From Trebonia sp036501515 (GTDB lineage: Bacteria; Actinomycetota; Actinomycetes; Streptosporangiales; Streptosporangiaceae), in the NCBI GenBank assembly GCA_036501515.1, contig DASYAD010000395.1:1-64000 (forward strand): DNA of 64,000 bases, given 5' to 3'. Every line of letters begins with the position of its first letter. The first letter of the stretch is position 1. Shown one piece after another: positions 31,803 to 41,340 of the stretch. The notes beneath the pieces are model-generated. The model was not told the origin of the DNA. It saw nothing but the letters and a program-made list of their open reading frames with translations, and did no database searches. A program made the translations under genes and the position numbers.

Positions 31803-33044
31803 ATGACCGCCACTCAGCCGCCGGCGCCAGCCGGCGACGGCATCTTCGCCGGGCTCAACGTGCTCGACTTCACCTGGGCCGCGGCCGGCCCCATCCTCAC
31901 CAAGCAGCTGTCCGACAACGGCGCCACCGTGGTGAAGATCGAGTCGGCCAGCCACCCGGACAGCGTGCGGCTCGGCGCGCCGTTCAAGGACGCCAAGCCG
32001 GGGGTCAACCGCAGCGGCTTCTTCGCCGACTTCAACAGCTCCAAGCAGAGCGTCGCGGTGAACATGGGCTCCCCCGAGGGCCGGGCGCTGGTGCTGCGGA
32101 TGGCGTCCTGGGCCGACGTGGTGGCCGAGAACTTCCGGCCCGGCGTGATGGACCGCTGGGGCCTCGGCTACGAGCGGATGCGCGAGCTCAACCCGCGGCT
32201 GATCTACGTCAGCTCGTCGCTCTACGGCGACGACGGCCCGTGGTCGGGGCTGGCCGGCTTCGGCGCCCAGGGGGCCGCCGCGGCGGGCATCCACGGGCTC
32301 ACCGGATGGCCCGACCGCCCGCCGGCGCTGCCCAAGGGCGCCTACACCGACTCCACCTCGCCCCGCTACGCGATGTCCGCGCTGGCGGCCGCGCTGATCT
32401 GGCGCCGGCGCAGCGGCCTGGGCCAGCGCATCGAGCTGTCGCAGGTGGAGACCACGGTGGAGATCCTGGCCGCGCAGCTGCTCGAGTACCAGCTCACCGG
32501 CGACGCCCCCGACCGGGCCGGGAACGCCGCGCGCGGGCGGCGGGTGCACGCGGTGCTGCCGTGTGCCGGCGACGACACCTGGATCGCTGTCGAGGTCCGG
32601 ACTGACGCCGAGTGGGACGGCCTGCTCGGGGTCCTGGCCGGCTACGGCGACACGGAGCCGCTGCGGAAGCTCTCCGCGGTCGAGTCTCTCGACCGGACCG
32701 CCGAGGTCGAGCGGCTGGCCGGGGCGATCACCGCGACGGCCGAGCGGTTCGAGCTGATGGACCGCCTGCAGGCGGCCAGGGTCCCCTCCGGCGTGGTGCT
32801 CAGCGGCGCTGACCTGCTGGCCGACCGGCGGCTGCGGGCGCGCGGGCATTTCTGGGCGCTCGAGCACGCGGAGATGGGCACGCTCGACTACAACGGCCCC
32901 GCCTACCGCTTCGAACGCACGCCGACGCGGCTGACCAGTGCCGCGCCGCTGCTCGGCGAGCACACCGACGAGGTCATGCGGACGGTCCTCGGCCTCGGCG
33001 AGACCGAGATCGAGCGGCTGCACGACGACGGAGTACTTCAGTGA
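31803..33044 (+). CDS. CaiB/BaiF family CoA-transferase, subunit 2
   Basis: A 413-residue class-III CoA-transferase with the family's start (LNVLDFTWAAAGPILTKQLS; DNGATVVKIESASHPD), FNSSKQSVAVNMGSPEGRAL, and KGAYTDSTSPRYAMSALAAA, where the Asp is at the normal catalytic position. It lies one base behind subunit 1. Two adjacent unequal CaiB-type subunits recall the succinyl-CoA:benzylsuccinate CoA-transferase pair BbsEF, so a heterodimer is likely. The acid that receives CoA is not known. Confidence 0.9.
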   Translation: MTATQPPAPAGDGIFAGLNVLDFTWAAAGPILTKQLSDNGATVVKIESASHPDSVRLGAPFKDAKPGVNRSGFFADFNSSKQSVAVNMGSPEGRALVLRMASWADVVAENFRPGVMDRWGLGYERMRELNPRLIYVSSSLYGDDGPWSGLAGFGAQGAAAAGIHGLTGWPDRPPALPKGAYTDSTSPRYAMSALAAALIWRRRSGLGQRIELSQVETTVEILAAQLLEYQLTGDAPDRAGNAARGRRVHAVLPCAGDDTWIAVEVRTDAEWDGLLGVLAGYGDTEPLRKLSAVESLDRTAEVERLAGAITATAERFELMDRLQAARVPSGVVLSGADLLADRRLRARGHFWALEHAEMGTLDYNGPAYRFERTPTRLTSAAPLLGEHTDEVMRTVLGLGETEIERLHDDGVLQ

Positions 33045-33084
33045 ACGAGTTGCTGCCCCAGCGCAGCGGAAAGGCGGTGCAGCC

Positions 33085-34194
33085 ATGACGGTGATCAAGT
33101 CCCGCGCGCTGGTACTCGACAAGCCCCACACGGATCCGGTCGTCACTGAGATCGACGTGCTCGCGCCAGGGCCGGGAGAGGTCAGGATCAAGCTGGCCGC
33201 CTCCGGGGTGTGCGGCACCGACGGGCACGCCGTCGAGGGCACCCACCCGATGCGGAACCTGCCCGTGGTCCTCGGGCACGAGGGCGCCGGCGTCATCGAG
33301 AGCACCGGCGAGGGCGTCACCGCGCTGCGCGAGGGCGACCACGTGGTGTGCGCCCTCGCGGTGCCCTGCGGCACCTGCCGCCAGTGCGTGCGCGGCCTCG
33401 CCGCGCACTGCAACAGCCCGCAGCGCGCCCAGGCGATGGCCGGGGTCGGCGTCGACGGGACCTCCCGGCTGCGCCGCGACGGCGCCCCGGTCTACCCGTT
33501 CTTCGGGGTCGGCACGCTGTCGCAGTACACCACCGTCAGGCAGCAGCAGGCGGTGAAGATCGACCCCGCGCTGCCCCTGGATGAGTTCTGCCTGGCCGGC
33601 TGCGGTGTGGTGACTGGCGTGGGCGCCGTGCTCAACATCGCCCGGGTCCAGCCGGGCGACACCGTGGCGGTCATCGGCTGCGGCGGCGTCGGTGCCAACG
33701 TCATCCAGGCGTCCCGCATCGCCGGGGCGGCCAGGATCATCGCGGTCGACCCGCTCCCGGCCAAGCTGGAGCTGGCCCGCGGCTTCGGCGCCACCCACAC
33801 GGTGGACGCTCGCGCGGACGTGGCCGCGGCGGTCGCGGCGGTCGAACCAGACGGCGCGGACGTCGTGTTCGAGGTCGTCGGACGGCCCGAGCTGACTGCC
33901 GCCGCGCTCGGCATGACCCGGGTCGGCGGCAAGACCGTCATGGTCGGCATCCCGCCCGTCGGGTCCACCCTGTCCCTCGACGCCCTGCGGTTCACCGCCA
34001 ACCGGCAGCTGCTCGGCTGCCGCGGCGGCGCCGTCGTCCCGGCCAGGGACCTGCAGCGGATCGTGGACTTCTACCGCTCGGGCCAGCTCCAGCTCGCCGA
34101 GCTCGTCGGCCTGCGGCTGGGGCTTGACGACGTCGGGCAGGCGTTCGCCGAACTGGGGTCGAGCTCTTTCGCGCGGAGCATCGTGACGTTCTGA
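33085..34194 (+). CDS. zinc-dependent alcohol dehydrogenase (MDR family)
   Basis: Medium-chain dehydrogenase of 369 residues. The catalytic zinc site is Cys in SGVCGTDGHAVEG and His in LGHEGAGVIES. The structural zinc is in CGTCRQCVRGLAAHC. The NAD-binding fold is AVIGCGGVGANVIQASRIAG. These features fit class-III/aryl-alcohol type enzymes. It would oxidise an alcohol made by the oxygenases. The gene shares one base with the next (TGATG). Confidence 0.9.
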   Translation: MTVIKSRALVLDKPHTDPVVTEIDVLAPGPGEVRIKLAASGVCGTDGHAVEGTHPMRNLPVVLGHEGAGVIESTGEGVTALREGDHVVCALAVPCGTCRQCVRGLAAHCNSPQRAQAMAGVGVDGTSRLRRDGAPVYPFFGVGTLSQYTTVRQQQAVKIDPALPLDEFCLAGCGVVTGVGAVLNIARVQPGDTVAVIGCGGVGANVIQASRIAGAARIIAVDPLPAKLELARGFGATHTVDARADVAAAVAAVEPDGADVVFEVVGRPELTAAALGMTRVGGKTVMVGIPPVGSTLSLDALRFTANRQLLGCRGGAVVPARDLQRIVDFYRSGQLQLAELVGLRLGLDDVGQAFAELGSSSFARSIVTF

Positions 34195-35405
34195 TGACGA
34201 CAAGGAACGTGCTGATCGTCGGCAGCTCGCTGGCCGGGCTGCACACCGCGGAGGCGCTGCGCTCCCGCGGTTACGACGGCGGCCTCACGATGGTGGACGC
34301 GGAGGCCGAGCCGCGCTACGACCGCCCGCCGCTGTCGAAGGAGTACCTGTCCCTGTCCCTCGACGGCCCGGGCGGGGCCGCCGACGCCGGCGACCCGCCG
34401 CTGCTGCGCGCGGCCGAGGCGCTGGCCGCGCTCGGGGCCGACTGGCACCTGGGTGACGCGGCGGTCTCGCTCAACCCCCGCAGCCGGGAGATCGGCCTGG
34501 CGAGCGGCCGCGTGCTCGGTTACGACAAGCTGGTCATCGCCACCGGGGTGGCGCCCGCGTGCCCCGCCGCCTGGCGGATTCCCAGCGCGCTGACGCTGCG
34601 CACCCGCCGCGACGCGAGCCGGCTGCGCGCCCTGCGGGGACCAGGCACCCGGCTGGCCGTCATCGGGGCCGGGTTCATCGGCCTCGAAGTCGCCGCCAGC
34701 TTCCGCGCGGCGGGTGCCGAGGTCGACGTCATCGAGGCGGAGCAGACGCCACTGGCCCGCCAGCTCGGACAAGTCGTCGGCCGGGCGCTCCAGACGCTGC
34801 ACGCCGCCCGCGGCGTGCGGTTCCACCTCGGCACGAGGGCCGCCGCCGTCGCCCAGGACGGCGACGGCGGCCGGGTCGAGCTGCCAGGCGGCGGCGTCGT
34901 CAAAGCCGACGCGCTGCTGGTGGCGGTGGGCTCGGCGCCGGCGGTCGGCTGGCTCCGCGGCTCAGGACTTGACCTGGAAGGCGGCATCGCCTGTGACGGG
35001 CACCTGCTCGCCGCGCCCGACATCTACGCGGTCGGCGACGTCGCCCGCTGGCCGCACCCGCTGGCCGGGCGGCCGGTCCGCATCGAGCACTGGACCAACG
35101 CCGTCGAGCAGGCCGCCCACGTCGCCCGGCGGATCACCGAGCCGGACAGCGCGATCGAGCCGTTCGCCACCGTGCCCTACTTCTGGTCCGACCAGTACGG
35201 CGTCAAGCTGCAGGCCTACGGGTTTCCCGGCCCGGCCGACGAGGTGGAGGTCGTCCACGGCGACCTGGACGGCGGCCGGTTCGCCGCCCTGTACCGCAGC
35301 GGCGGCCGGCTCACCGCCGCGGTCGGCCTCGGCAGCCCGCGCCAGGTGCTGGCCGGGCGGCGCCAGGTGGTCGCCGAGCTGACCGCCGAGGGGGCCCTGT
35401 CGTGA
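34194..35405 (+). CDS. FAD-dependent ferredoxin reductase
   Basis: The 403 residues show two Rossmann motifs: VLIVGSSLAGLHTAEALRSR for FAD and AVIGAGFIGLEVAASFRAAG for NAD(P)H. The second FAD site is DIYAVGDVARWPHP, and the family's C-terminal domain has YFWSDQYGVKLQAYGF. This is the putidaredoxin-reductase/rubredoxin-reductase type. It would pass electrons from NADH through the ferredoxins to the P450s and perhaps the Rieske enzyme. It overlaps the next frame's GTG by four bases. Confidence 0.92.
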   Translation: MTTRNVLIVGSSLAGLHTAEALRSRGYDGGLTMVDAEAEPRYDRPPLSKEYLSLSLDGPGGAADAGDPPLLRAAEALAALGADWHLGDAAVSLNPRSREIGLASGRVLGYDKLVIATGVAPACPAAWRIPSALTLRTRRDASRLRALRGPGTRLAVIGAGFIGLEVAASFRAAGAEVDVIEAEQTPLARQLGQVVGRALQTLHAARGVRFHLGTRAAAVAQDGDGGRVELPGGGVVKADALLVAVGSAPAVGWLRGSGLDLEGGIACDGHLLAAPDIYAVGDVARWPHPLAGRPVRIEHWTNAVEQAAHVARRITEPDSAIEPFATVPYFWSDQYGVKLQAYGFPGPADEVEVVHGDLDGGRFAALYRSGGRLTAAVGLGSPRQVLAGRRQVVAELTAEGALS

Positions 35406-35419
35406 ACCAGGAGGAGTCG

Positions 35420-36688
35420 ATGACGACCGAAGAGACCCCGCTGAACTACCCCTTCACCCGGGACGGCCAATGCCCGTTCGCGCCGCCCGCCGAGTACCAG
35501 CGGCTGCGCGACACCGAGCCGATTACCAAGGTCCGGCTCTACGACGGCCGCCAGGCGTGGCTGTTCACCCGCTACCAGGACATCAGGACGGTGCTCGCGC
35601 ACCCGGCGGTCAGCGCGGAGACGCTCGCCGAGGACTTCCCGTTCCTGAATCCGGCGGACAAGGTCTCCAAGCGGGCGCAGTCGTTCCAGCGCTGGGACGA
35701 CCCGCGGCACGCCGGACGCCGCCGCAAGCTCATGCCCTACTTCACCATCAAGCGCGTCGAGCAGATGCGGCCCCGGGTGCGCGGCATGATCGAGCACTAC
35801 TACGCGGAGCTGACCGACGCCGGGCCCCCGGCCGACCTGGTCGACAAGCTCGCGCTCGCCGTGCCGTCCACGGTCGCCTGCGACCTGCTCGGCGTCGACT
35901 ACGCCGACCACGTGTTCTTCGAGACCCGCTTCGCCGTCCGGCTGAACCGCACCTCCACCGCGGAGCAGGTCCGCGCGGCCAACGCGGAACTGACGGAGTA
36001 CGTCGACCGGGTGCTGCGCTCCAAGTACGGCAAGCGCAACGAGGACCTGCTCGGCCGGTTCGTCAACGATCACGTGGAGACGGGCGAGGTGTCGCACGAG
36101 GACGCGGTCGTCGACGCGAACCTGCTGCTGCTTGCCGGGCACGAGACCACCGCGAACATGATCGCGCTCGGCATCCTCGCCCTGCTCGAGCACCCGGCCG
36201 AGCTGGCCCGCATCCAGCGCGACAAGACCCTGGTGCCGATGGCGGTCGAGGAACTGCTGCGCTACCTGACGATCTCCCAGTCGATGGGGGTGCGCCTGGC
36301 CAAAGACGACTTCGAGGTAGACGGCTGCCCGATCGCGGCCGGCGACGGGCTCATCGTCCCGGTCGCGGCGGCCAACTACGACGACGCGGTCTTCCCGGCG
36401 CCGCACACGCTCGACCTGTCGCGGCCGGGCGCCCGCGGCCACCTCACGTTCGGCTACGGCGCGCACGGGTGCCTGGGCCAGCCGCTCGCCCGGATGGAAC
36501 TGTCCGAGGTCTTCGCCACGGTCTTCGACCGGCTGCCTGGCCTGCGGACGGAGATACCGCTCGCGCAGGTCGACTTCAAGCGCGACGCGGTGTTCTACGG
36601 CCTGCGCTCGCTCCCGGTCAGCTGGGACGACGACGCCGCACGGCGGCTGGCGGCGGAAAGGTCAACCGCGGCAGACCCCGAACCGTGA
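35420..36688 (+). CDS. cytochrome P450
   Basis: A complete P450 of 422 residues: QRWDDPRHAGRRRKLMPYFT (helix C), LLLLAGHETTANMIALGILA (I helix with the normal E-T-T), VEELLRYLTISQSMGVR (ExxR), and LTFGYGAHGCLGQPLARMEL (heme Cys). It resembles the CYP105-like soluble enzymes. The ATG at 35420 lies just behind CAGGAGGAGTCG, so I prefer it to the GTG at 35402. It sits between its likely reductase and its likely ferredoxin, forming a full three-part chain. Confidence 0.93.
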   Translation: MTTEETPLNYPFTRDGQCPFAPPAEYQRLRDTEPITKVRLYDGRQAWLFTRYQDIRTVLAHPAVSAETLAEDFPFLNPADKVSKRAQSFQRWDDPRHAGRRRKLMPYFTIKRVEQMRPRVRGMIEHYYAELTDAGPPADLVDKLALAVPSTVACDLLGVDYADHVFFETRFAVRLNRTSTAEQVRAANAELTEYVDRVLRSKYGKRNEDLLGRFVNDHVETGEVSHEDAVVDANLLLLAGHETTANMIALGILALLEHPAELARIQRDKTLVPMAVEELLRYLTISQSMGVRLAKDDFEVDGCPIAAGDGLIVPVAAANYDDAVFPAPHTLDLSRPGARGHLTFGYGAHGCLGQPLARMELSEVFATVFDRLPGLRTEIPLAQVDFKRDAVFYGLRSLPVSWDDDAARRLAAERSTAADPEP

Positions 36689-36768
36689 TCCGGAACGGGT
36701 GCGGCTGACCCCGGTCAGCCCGCGCCCCCCCGCGGCCGGCGAACAAAGAAAGGCTGACAGCTAACGCG

Positions 36769-36978
36769 ATGAAGATAAGCGTCGAACCCGGCAAGTGCGT
36801 GGCGTCCGGCATGTGCGTCCTGGTGGAGGACTCCGTCTTCGACCAGGACGAAGCGACCGGCACCGTCCGGCTGCTGACGGACACCGACCCGCCGGAGGAA
36901 GTGCGGGAGAACGTCAGGGAAGCCGCCCGGGTCTGCCCGGCGCTGGCCATATCGATCACCGAGGAGAGCTCAGCATGA
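36769..36978 (+). CDS. ferredoxin, 3Fe-4S P450-type
   Basis: A 69-residue ferredoxin with cluster Cys in GKCVASGMCVLVED and RVCPALAI. It begins 80 bases behind the P450 and overlaps the next start as ATGA. Position makes it the natural electron carrier for the P450 at 35420. Confidence 0.92.
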   Translation: MKISVEPGKCVASGMCVLVEDSVFDQDEATGTVRLLTDTDPPEEVRENVREAARVCPALAISITEESSA

Positions 36979-38453
36979 CCATTGCCCCTTCCATCGACAC
37001 CGACGCCCGCGCGTCGGTCGCGCTGCCGCCCGTTGACCTGCTGGTCGGCGGTGAGTGGCGGGCGGCCAGGAACGGGGAACGCTTCGCCGTGATCGACCCG
37101 GCCACCGAGCGGGAGACCGCCCAGGTCGCGCGCGGCCGTCAGGCCGACGTCGCCGATGCCGTCGCCGCCGCCCGCGGCGCCGTAGACGACGGCGAGTGGT
37201 CCCGGCTGTCAGGGCTTGACCGCGGCCGGCTGCTGTTCAAGCTGGCCGACCTGCTGCAACGGGATTTTCAGTACATCACCCGGCTGGAGTCGCTCGACAT
37301 CGGCCAGCCGTTCAAGACCCCGGCCGCGGCGATCGCGGCGATCCGTTACTACGCCGGCTGGGCCGACAAGATCGACGGGCGGTACGTCTCGCTGCCCGAC
37401 TCAGGCGGCCGCCCGGTGCACGCCTACGTGCGCCGCGAGCCAGTCGGCGTGGTCGGCGCGATCACCCCGTGGAACTCGCCGCTGATGACCGGCGCCTGGA
37501 AGATCGCGCCCGCGCTCGCGGCGGCCTGCTCGGTGGTCATCAAGCCGCCGGAGGACGCGCCGCTGAGCACGCTGCACCTGGGCGCGCTCGCGCTCGAGGC
37601 CGGGTTCCCGGCCGGCGCGATCAACATCGTCCCCGGCTTCGGCGCCGAGGCCGGCGCGGCGCTGGTCGAGGACCCGGGCGTGGACAAGATCACCTTCACC
37701 GGCAGCTCGGTCGTCGGCCGCCGGGTCGGCGCCACCGCCGCCGGCCTGCTGAAGTACATCACGCTTGAGCTGGGCGGCAAGTCCCCGCAGGTGGTATTCG
37801 CCGACGCGGACATCGAGCGGCACATCCCGATGATGGCCCGCCAGTTCTACCAGGGCAGCGGCCAGGTGTGCGCGGCCGGGACGCGGCTGCTCGTCGAGCG
37901 CTCCGCGCTGGACAAGGTGGTCGCGGGCGTGGCGGCCGAGCTGGCCAAGGTCCGGGTCGGCGATCCGTTCGACCCCAAGACGCAGATCGGCTCGCTGATC
38001 AGCCGCAAGCAGTTCGACCGGGTCACCGGCTACATCGAGGCGGGCGTCAGCGAAGGGGCCGAGCTGGTCACCGGCGGGGCACGTCTTGGCGACACCGGCT
38101 TCTTCCTCGAGCCGGCCCTGTTCACCGGCAGCAACGACCTGACGATCGCGCAGGAGGAGATCTTCGGCCCGGTCGGCCTTGTCGTGCCGTTCGACGACTA
38201 CGACGAGGCCATCCGGCTGGCCAACGCCACCCCCTACGGCCTCGCCTCCGTCGTCTACACCAGCGACCTGTCCAAGGCCCACCGCGCCGCCGCGCGGATC
38301 AAGGCGGGCATGGTCCGGGTCAACGGCGGCGCCAGCATCCCCGCCCCCTCAGTCCCGTTCGGCGGCATGAAGGGCAGCGGCACCGGCCGCGAGCTCAGCT
38401 ACGCCGGCATCGAGGAATGCACCGTAGAAAAGACCGTCAGCATCGAGCTCTAA
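36975..38453 (+). CDS. NAD-dependent aldehyde dehydrogenase
   Basis: A full ALDH of 492 residues: the start VDLLVGGEWRAARNGERFAV, VVGAITPWNSPLMTGAWKIA (NAD fold), FTGSSVVGRRVGATAAG, the general-base Glu in LELGGKSPQ, the catalytic Cys in GSGQVCAAG, EEIFGPVGLVVPF, and the C-terminal PFGGMKGSGTGRELS. It is the last gene of the operon begun at 26451. It probably oxidises the aldehyde made by the alcohol dehydrogenase or by aldol cleavage. ATGA overlap with the ferredoxin. Confidence 0.93.
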   Translation: MTIAPSIDTDARASVALPPVDLLVGGEWRAARNGERFAVIDPATERETAQVARGRQADVADAVAAARGAVDDGEWSRLSGLDRGRLLFKLADLLQRDFQYITRLESLDIGQPFKTPAAAIAAIRYYAGWADKIDGRYVSLPDSGGRPVHAYVRREPVGVVGAITPWNSPLMTGAWKIAPALAAACSVVIKPPEDAPLSTLHLGALALEAGFPAGAINIVPGFGAEAGAALVEDPGVDKITFTGSSVVGRRVGATAAGLLKYITLELGGKSPQVVFADADIERHIPMMARQFYQGSGQVCAAGTRLLVERSALDKVVAGVAAELAKVRVGDPFDPKTQIGSLISRKQFDRVTGYIEAGVSEGAELVTGGARLGDTGFFLEPALFTGSNDLTIAQEEIFGPVGLVVPFDDYDEAIRLANATPYGLASVVYTSDLSKAHRAAARIKAGMVRVNGGASIPAPSVPFGGMKGSGTGRELSYAGIEECTVEKTVSIEL

Positions 38454-38781
38454 CCCACCCCCGGCGCCGCACGGCGCGGGCTGACCCCTGGTGGCCCAGC
38501 CCGCACCACCCGCACCCCCCGCACCCCGCGCCCCCGGCCACCGCCCCGGCACCCAGCCAAGGCACCCGGGCGGTGCCACCCGCCACCACACACGCCCCGT
38601 GACCCGGCCCCGGCGCCGCGCTCCGGCCGGCAACCGCGGCGCCGCGACGCCGCCCAGCCAACGGCAATCCGGCCACTCCGGGCCCTCCAGCCACGCCAGC
38701 AACCACCCCGCGCGGCAACCAGGGAACTCGCACCGCCCGCCACCACCCAGGCCGGCAATCCTGGACACCACAGCGTCTGAT
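38454..38781 (+). terminator. C-rich, G-poor stretch after the Rieske operon, possible Rho-dependent terminator
   Basis: About 330 bases after the last gene hold no gene. The + strand is strikingly rich in C and A in its middle part (CCCGCACCACCCGCACCCCC and similar) and poor in T. Unstructured C-rich, G-poor RNA is the landing site of Rho, so a Rho-dependent terminator is plausible. No intrinsic hairpin with a T-run was found. Confidence 0.35.
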
Positions 38782-38880
38782 GTGACTGACCAGCTTATTG
38801 TTATGGAAACTTTTGTCTATTTGGTGATTCGTATGTACCAGGACGCGAAAAAGTTCCAAGATCTTCTAATCTGCCAGTGA
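38782..38880 (+). other. small ORF, copy 2 of the repeated ~100-bp element
   Basis: GTG 38782 to TGA 38880 encodes 32 residues, VTDQLIVMETFVYLVIRMYQ then DAKKFQDLLICQ. It matches the element at 5245 at 70 of 90 aligned bases, with the frame conserved. The DNA is low in GC for this genome. A TGA TGA double stop follows. It might be a short peptide gene, or a fragment of a repeated element whose body is lost. Confidence 0.4.
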
Positions 38881-38944
38881 TGATGTCCGCATTCCACGGG
38901 CGGACAGTACGCGTCGACACCTGGAGGCACTAGCGCTGCGCGCG

Positions 38945-39916
38945 TCACTGATCACCGGAGCCTGAGGAGCCGAGTACCTGCCGGCCGGCCGGTGTCGCCT
39001 GGTAAATGACGTGCGGACCAGACCGGTGACGTTCGGCCAGCCCCGCGTCGAGCAAGACGCGCAGGTGGTTCCCCACGGTGCCGATCGCGCACCCGGTGAC
39101 GGCCGCTAGCTGCGTGGTGGTGATGGGGCTGCCGATCAGCAGCAGAATCTTGGCCCTGGTCGGTCCGAGCAGCCGCCGTAGCGGTTCTGGTGCGGCGGGC
39201 GCGATGGGCGCGGCGAGCATTCCGGTGGCCGGGTAGATGACGGCGAAGCGGACCGGGTACTCCCAGGCGACTCGCCCGCCCTCCAGGCTGCCGGGGACGA
39301 AGACAAGCTCGGCGTGGCGCAGGCTCAGGGGCGGGTCGTCCTTGACGGTGATCTGCAGCTGCCCACGGCCGAGCCAGCGGACGTCGTCCGCGATCCCGTC
39401 GACGGCAGCGGCCCAGCCGCGCTGACTGAGCACGGTGGTGCGGCTGACGATGTCGGCCTCGTACCTGCGTTTCCGGCGTGTCCAGTCCGCCCGGACGGCC
39501 CGGTCCCATGTCCACTGCACCAGGTCGGCAAAGGTGCCGGCCGGGTCGCTGACGTCCAGCGCGGCCGGAAGGCGTCCCCCGGCGGACTGGGCCAGGTCGA
39601 ACTTGGCCACCAAGGGCGAGACAGCTCGCACGCGGGCGAGTTCCTGCTCGAACGTGACGTCGCCGGGGCGCGGGGGCACGCTGAGGTCAACCGGGAGCCA
39701 GCGGCCGGACCGCATGCCTCGGGCCAGTGCCGCGGCGAACGGGTCCGTCTTAATCCGGGCAAGGAACGCCGGGTGATGCCTGGCCAGCCACCCTCGCTCC
39801 CACGGCTGCGGGTTCTGAGCGGCCAGGACGCCCAGCGCGTTGACGGTCTCAATCAGCGGTGAGGTGACGAACCGGCTGGCGGCCAGCACGTCGGCGGTGA
39901 CCAGCCACACGCCCAT
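38945..39916 (-). CDS. ArsR-type winged-helix regulator with DUF5937-like N-terminal domain
   Basis: The first ~230 residues form a helical domain (VTSPLIETVNALGVLAAQNP) of the kind fused to ArsR-type regulators in actinomycetes. The C-terminal ~80 residues are a winged helix: LLGPTRAKILLLIGSPITTT, then QLAAVTGCAIGTVGNHLRVL and a wing (AERHRSGPHVIYQATPAG). It is divergent from the MFS gene, 59 bases apart, and very probably represses it. Its ligand may be the exported compound. Confidence 0.85.
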   Translation of the reverse strand: MGVWLVTADVLAASRFVTSPLIETVNALGVLAAQNPQPWERGWLARHHPAFLARIKTDPFAAALARGMRSGRWLPVDLSVPPRPGDVTFEQELARVRAVSPLVAKFDLAQSAGGRLPAALDVSDPAGTFADLVQWTWDRAVRADWTRRKRRYEADIVSRTTVLSQRGWAAAVDGIADDVRWLGRGQLQITVKDDPPLSLRHAELVFVPGSLEGGRVAWEYPVRFAVIYPATGMLAAPIAPAAPEPLRRLLGPTRAKILLLIGSPITTTQLAAVTGCAIGTVGNHLRVLLDAGLAERHRSGPHVIYQATPAGRQVLGSSGSGDQ

Positions 39917-39975
39917 GTTTCGCCTCCCGCCGAAACTTTAGGTTCCGGCAAGGCCGCCGGGCAAGCTCCCCTGCC

Positions 39976-41292
39976 GTGACCGATACCGGCCGTTCTCGGC
40001 CAGCTCCGGCAGATTCCGGCCCGCCGTCCGCCGCGACCCGCGCCTCCGTCAGGCGGACGCGGATCGCGGAGGCCCTCAGGCCGCTGGCCAGCCGCCCCTA
40101 CCGGCTGATGTGGGCGGGCTCCGCCACTTCCGCGCTCGGCGACGCCGTGGTCCAGGTAGCGCTGATCTTCGCGATCTTCCACATCGGCGGAACGGCGTCC
40201 GACATCGGCGTCGTCCTGGCGGTGAAGACCGTCGCACGGGTCGCTTTCCTGCTAGTCGGCGGTGTGTGGGCGGACCGGCTGCGGCGGCAGTACGTGATGG
40301 TGGCCGCCGACGGCGTGCGCGGGGTCGTGCAGGCGGCCCTTGCGGTCCTGCTTGTCAGCGGGCACGCGCGAATCTGGGAACTCTGTGCGGGGGCAGCGCT
40401 GTACGGGGTGGCGGCCTCCTTCTTCAATCCCGCCTCGACCGCCCTCGTCCCCGAGACGGTGCTGGCCGAGCAGCTGCAGCAGGCCAACAGCCTGCTCGGG
40501 CTGCCGCAGGGGTTCTTCAACGTGGCCGGCCCCGCTGCCGCCGGAGTACTGATCGCGGCCTTCGGGCCAGGCTGGCTGTTCGCCGCCGACGCCGCTTCTT
40601 TCTTCGTCAGCCTGGCCTGCCTGGCACTGCTGCGCGTCCCGCCCCGCCCGCTGCCCGCCCCCCGTCCGTTCGTGGCCGACCTTGCCGAGGGCTGGCACGA
40701 GCTCGCCGTGCGCCCCTGGTACTGGCTCAGCCTGCTCGCCCATGCCTGCGCCAACTTCACCATCCCGGCCTTGTTCGTGCTCGGCCCCGTCATCGCCGCC
40801 CGCTCGCTTGGCGGCGCTGCGGCCTGGGGCGTCCTGTCCGCGGCATGGGGGGCCGGGGCGGTCGCCGGAGGCATCGCCGGGCTGCGGGTCAAGCCGCGGC
40901 GGCCGCTGGTTGCCACCGACCTGCTCATGACCGGGCTTGCCCTGCCTCTGCTAGCGCTGGCGTTCTCGCGCTCGGTGGCGCTCATCGCCGCGACGGAGGC
41001 AGTGTTCGGCTTCACGATGATGGTGGGCAACAGCGTGTGGTACACCGCCGTGCAGGAGTTGATCCCGGACAAAGTCCGCGCGCGGACGGGCGCCTACGAC
41101 TCGTTCGTGTCGCTGGTCATCATGCCGGTCGGCTGGCTGGTCATGGGTCCGCTGTCGGCGTCGGTCGGCCTCACCCCGACGCTGGTCGCCGCGGCCGCCT
41201 TCGCGTCGGTACCGTGCGTCATGGTCGCACTCGTGCCGCGCGTCAGGGCCGTGCGCCGGACGTCGGCCGGAGACATCGTCGCGGATGCGTAG
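39976..41292 (+). CDS. MFS exporter (MFS_3/enterobactin-exporter-like)
   Basis: A 438-residue transporter with about 12 TM helices: ASRPYRLMWAGSATSALGDA at the start, the loop motif GGVWADRLRRQYVMVAADGV, and AAAFASVPCVMVALVPRVRA at the end. The MFS_3 group exports macrolides, siderophores and similar compounds. The gene is divergent from the ArsR-type regulator. It may protect against a toxic intermediate of the surrounding pathway, or it may be an independent resistance pair inserted in the island. Confidence 0.88.
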   Translation: MTDTGRSRPAPADSGPPSAATRASVRRTRIAEALRPLASRPYRLMWAGSATSALGDAVVQVALIFAIFHIGGTASDIGVVLAVKTVARVAFLLVGGVWADRLRRQYVMVAADGVRGVVQAALAVLLVSGHARIWELCAGAALYGVAASFFNPASTALVPETVLAEQLQQANSLLGLPQGFFNVAGPAAAGVLIAAFGPGWLFAADAASFFVSLACLALLRVPPRPLPAPRPFVADLAEGWHELAVRPWYWLSLLAHACANFTIPALFVLGPVIAARSLGGAAAWGVLSAAWGAGAVAGGIAGLRVKPRRPLVATDLLMTGLALPLLALAFSRSVALIAATEAVFGFTMMVGNSVWYTAVQELIPDKVRARTGAYDSFVSLVIMPVGWLVMGPLSASVGLTPTLVAAAAFASVPCVMVALVPRVRAVRRTSAGDIVADA

Positions 41293-41340
41293 CCGCCTGG
41301 TCCCGCAGATGCGGGACCAACGGCAGTCAGCCCGGAGATA

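Noticed and set aside
30143..31813. 556-aa minus-strand frame with GVPG repeats
   Set aside because: Reverse reading of the CoA-transferase gene and its 12-bp repeat.
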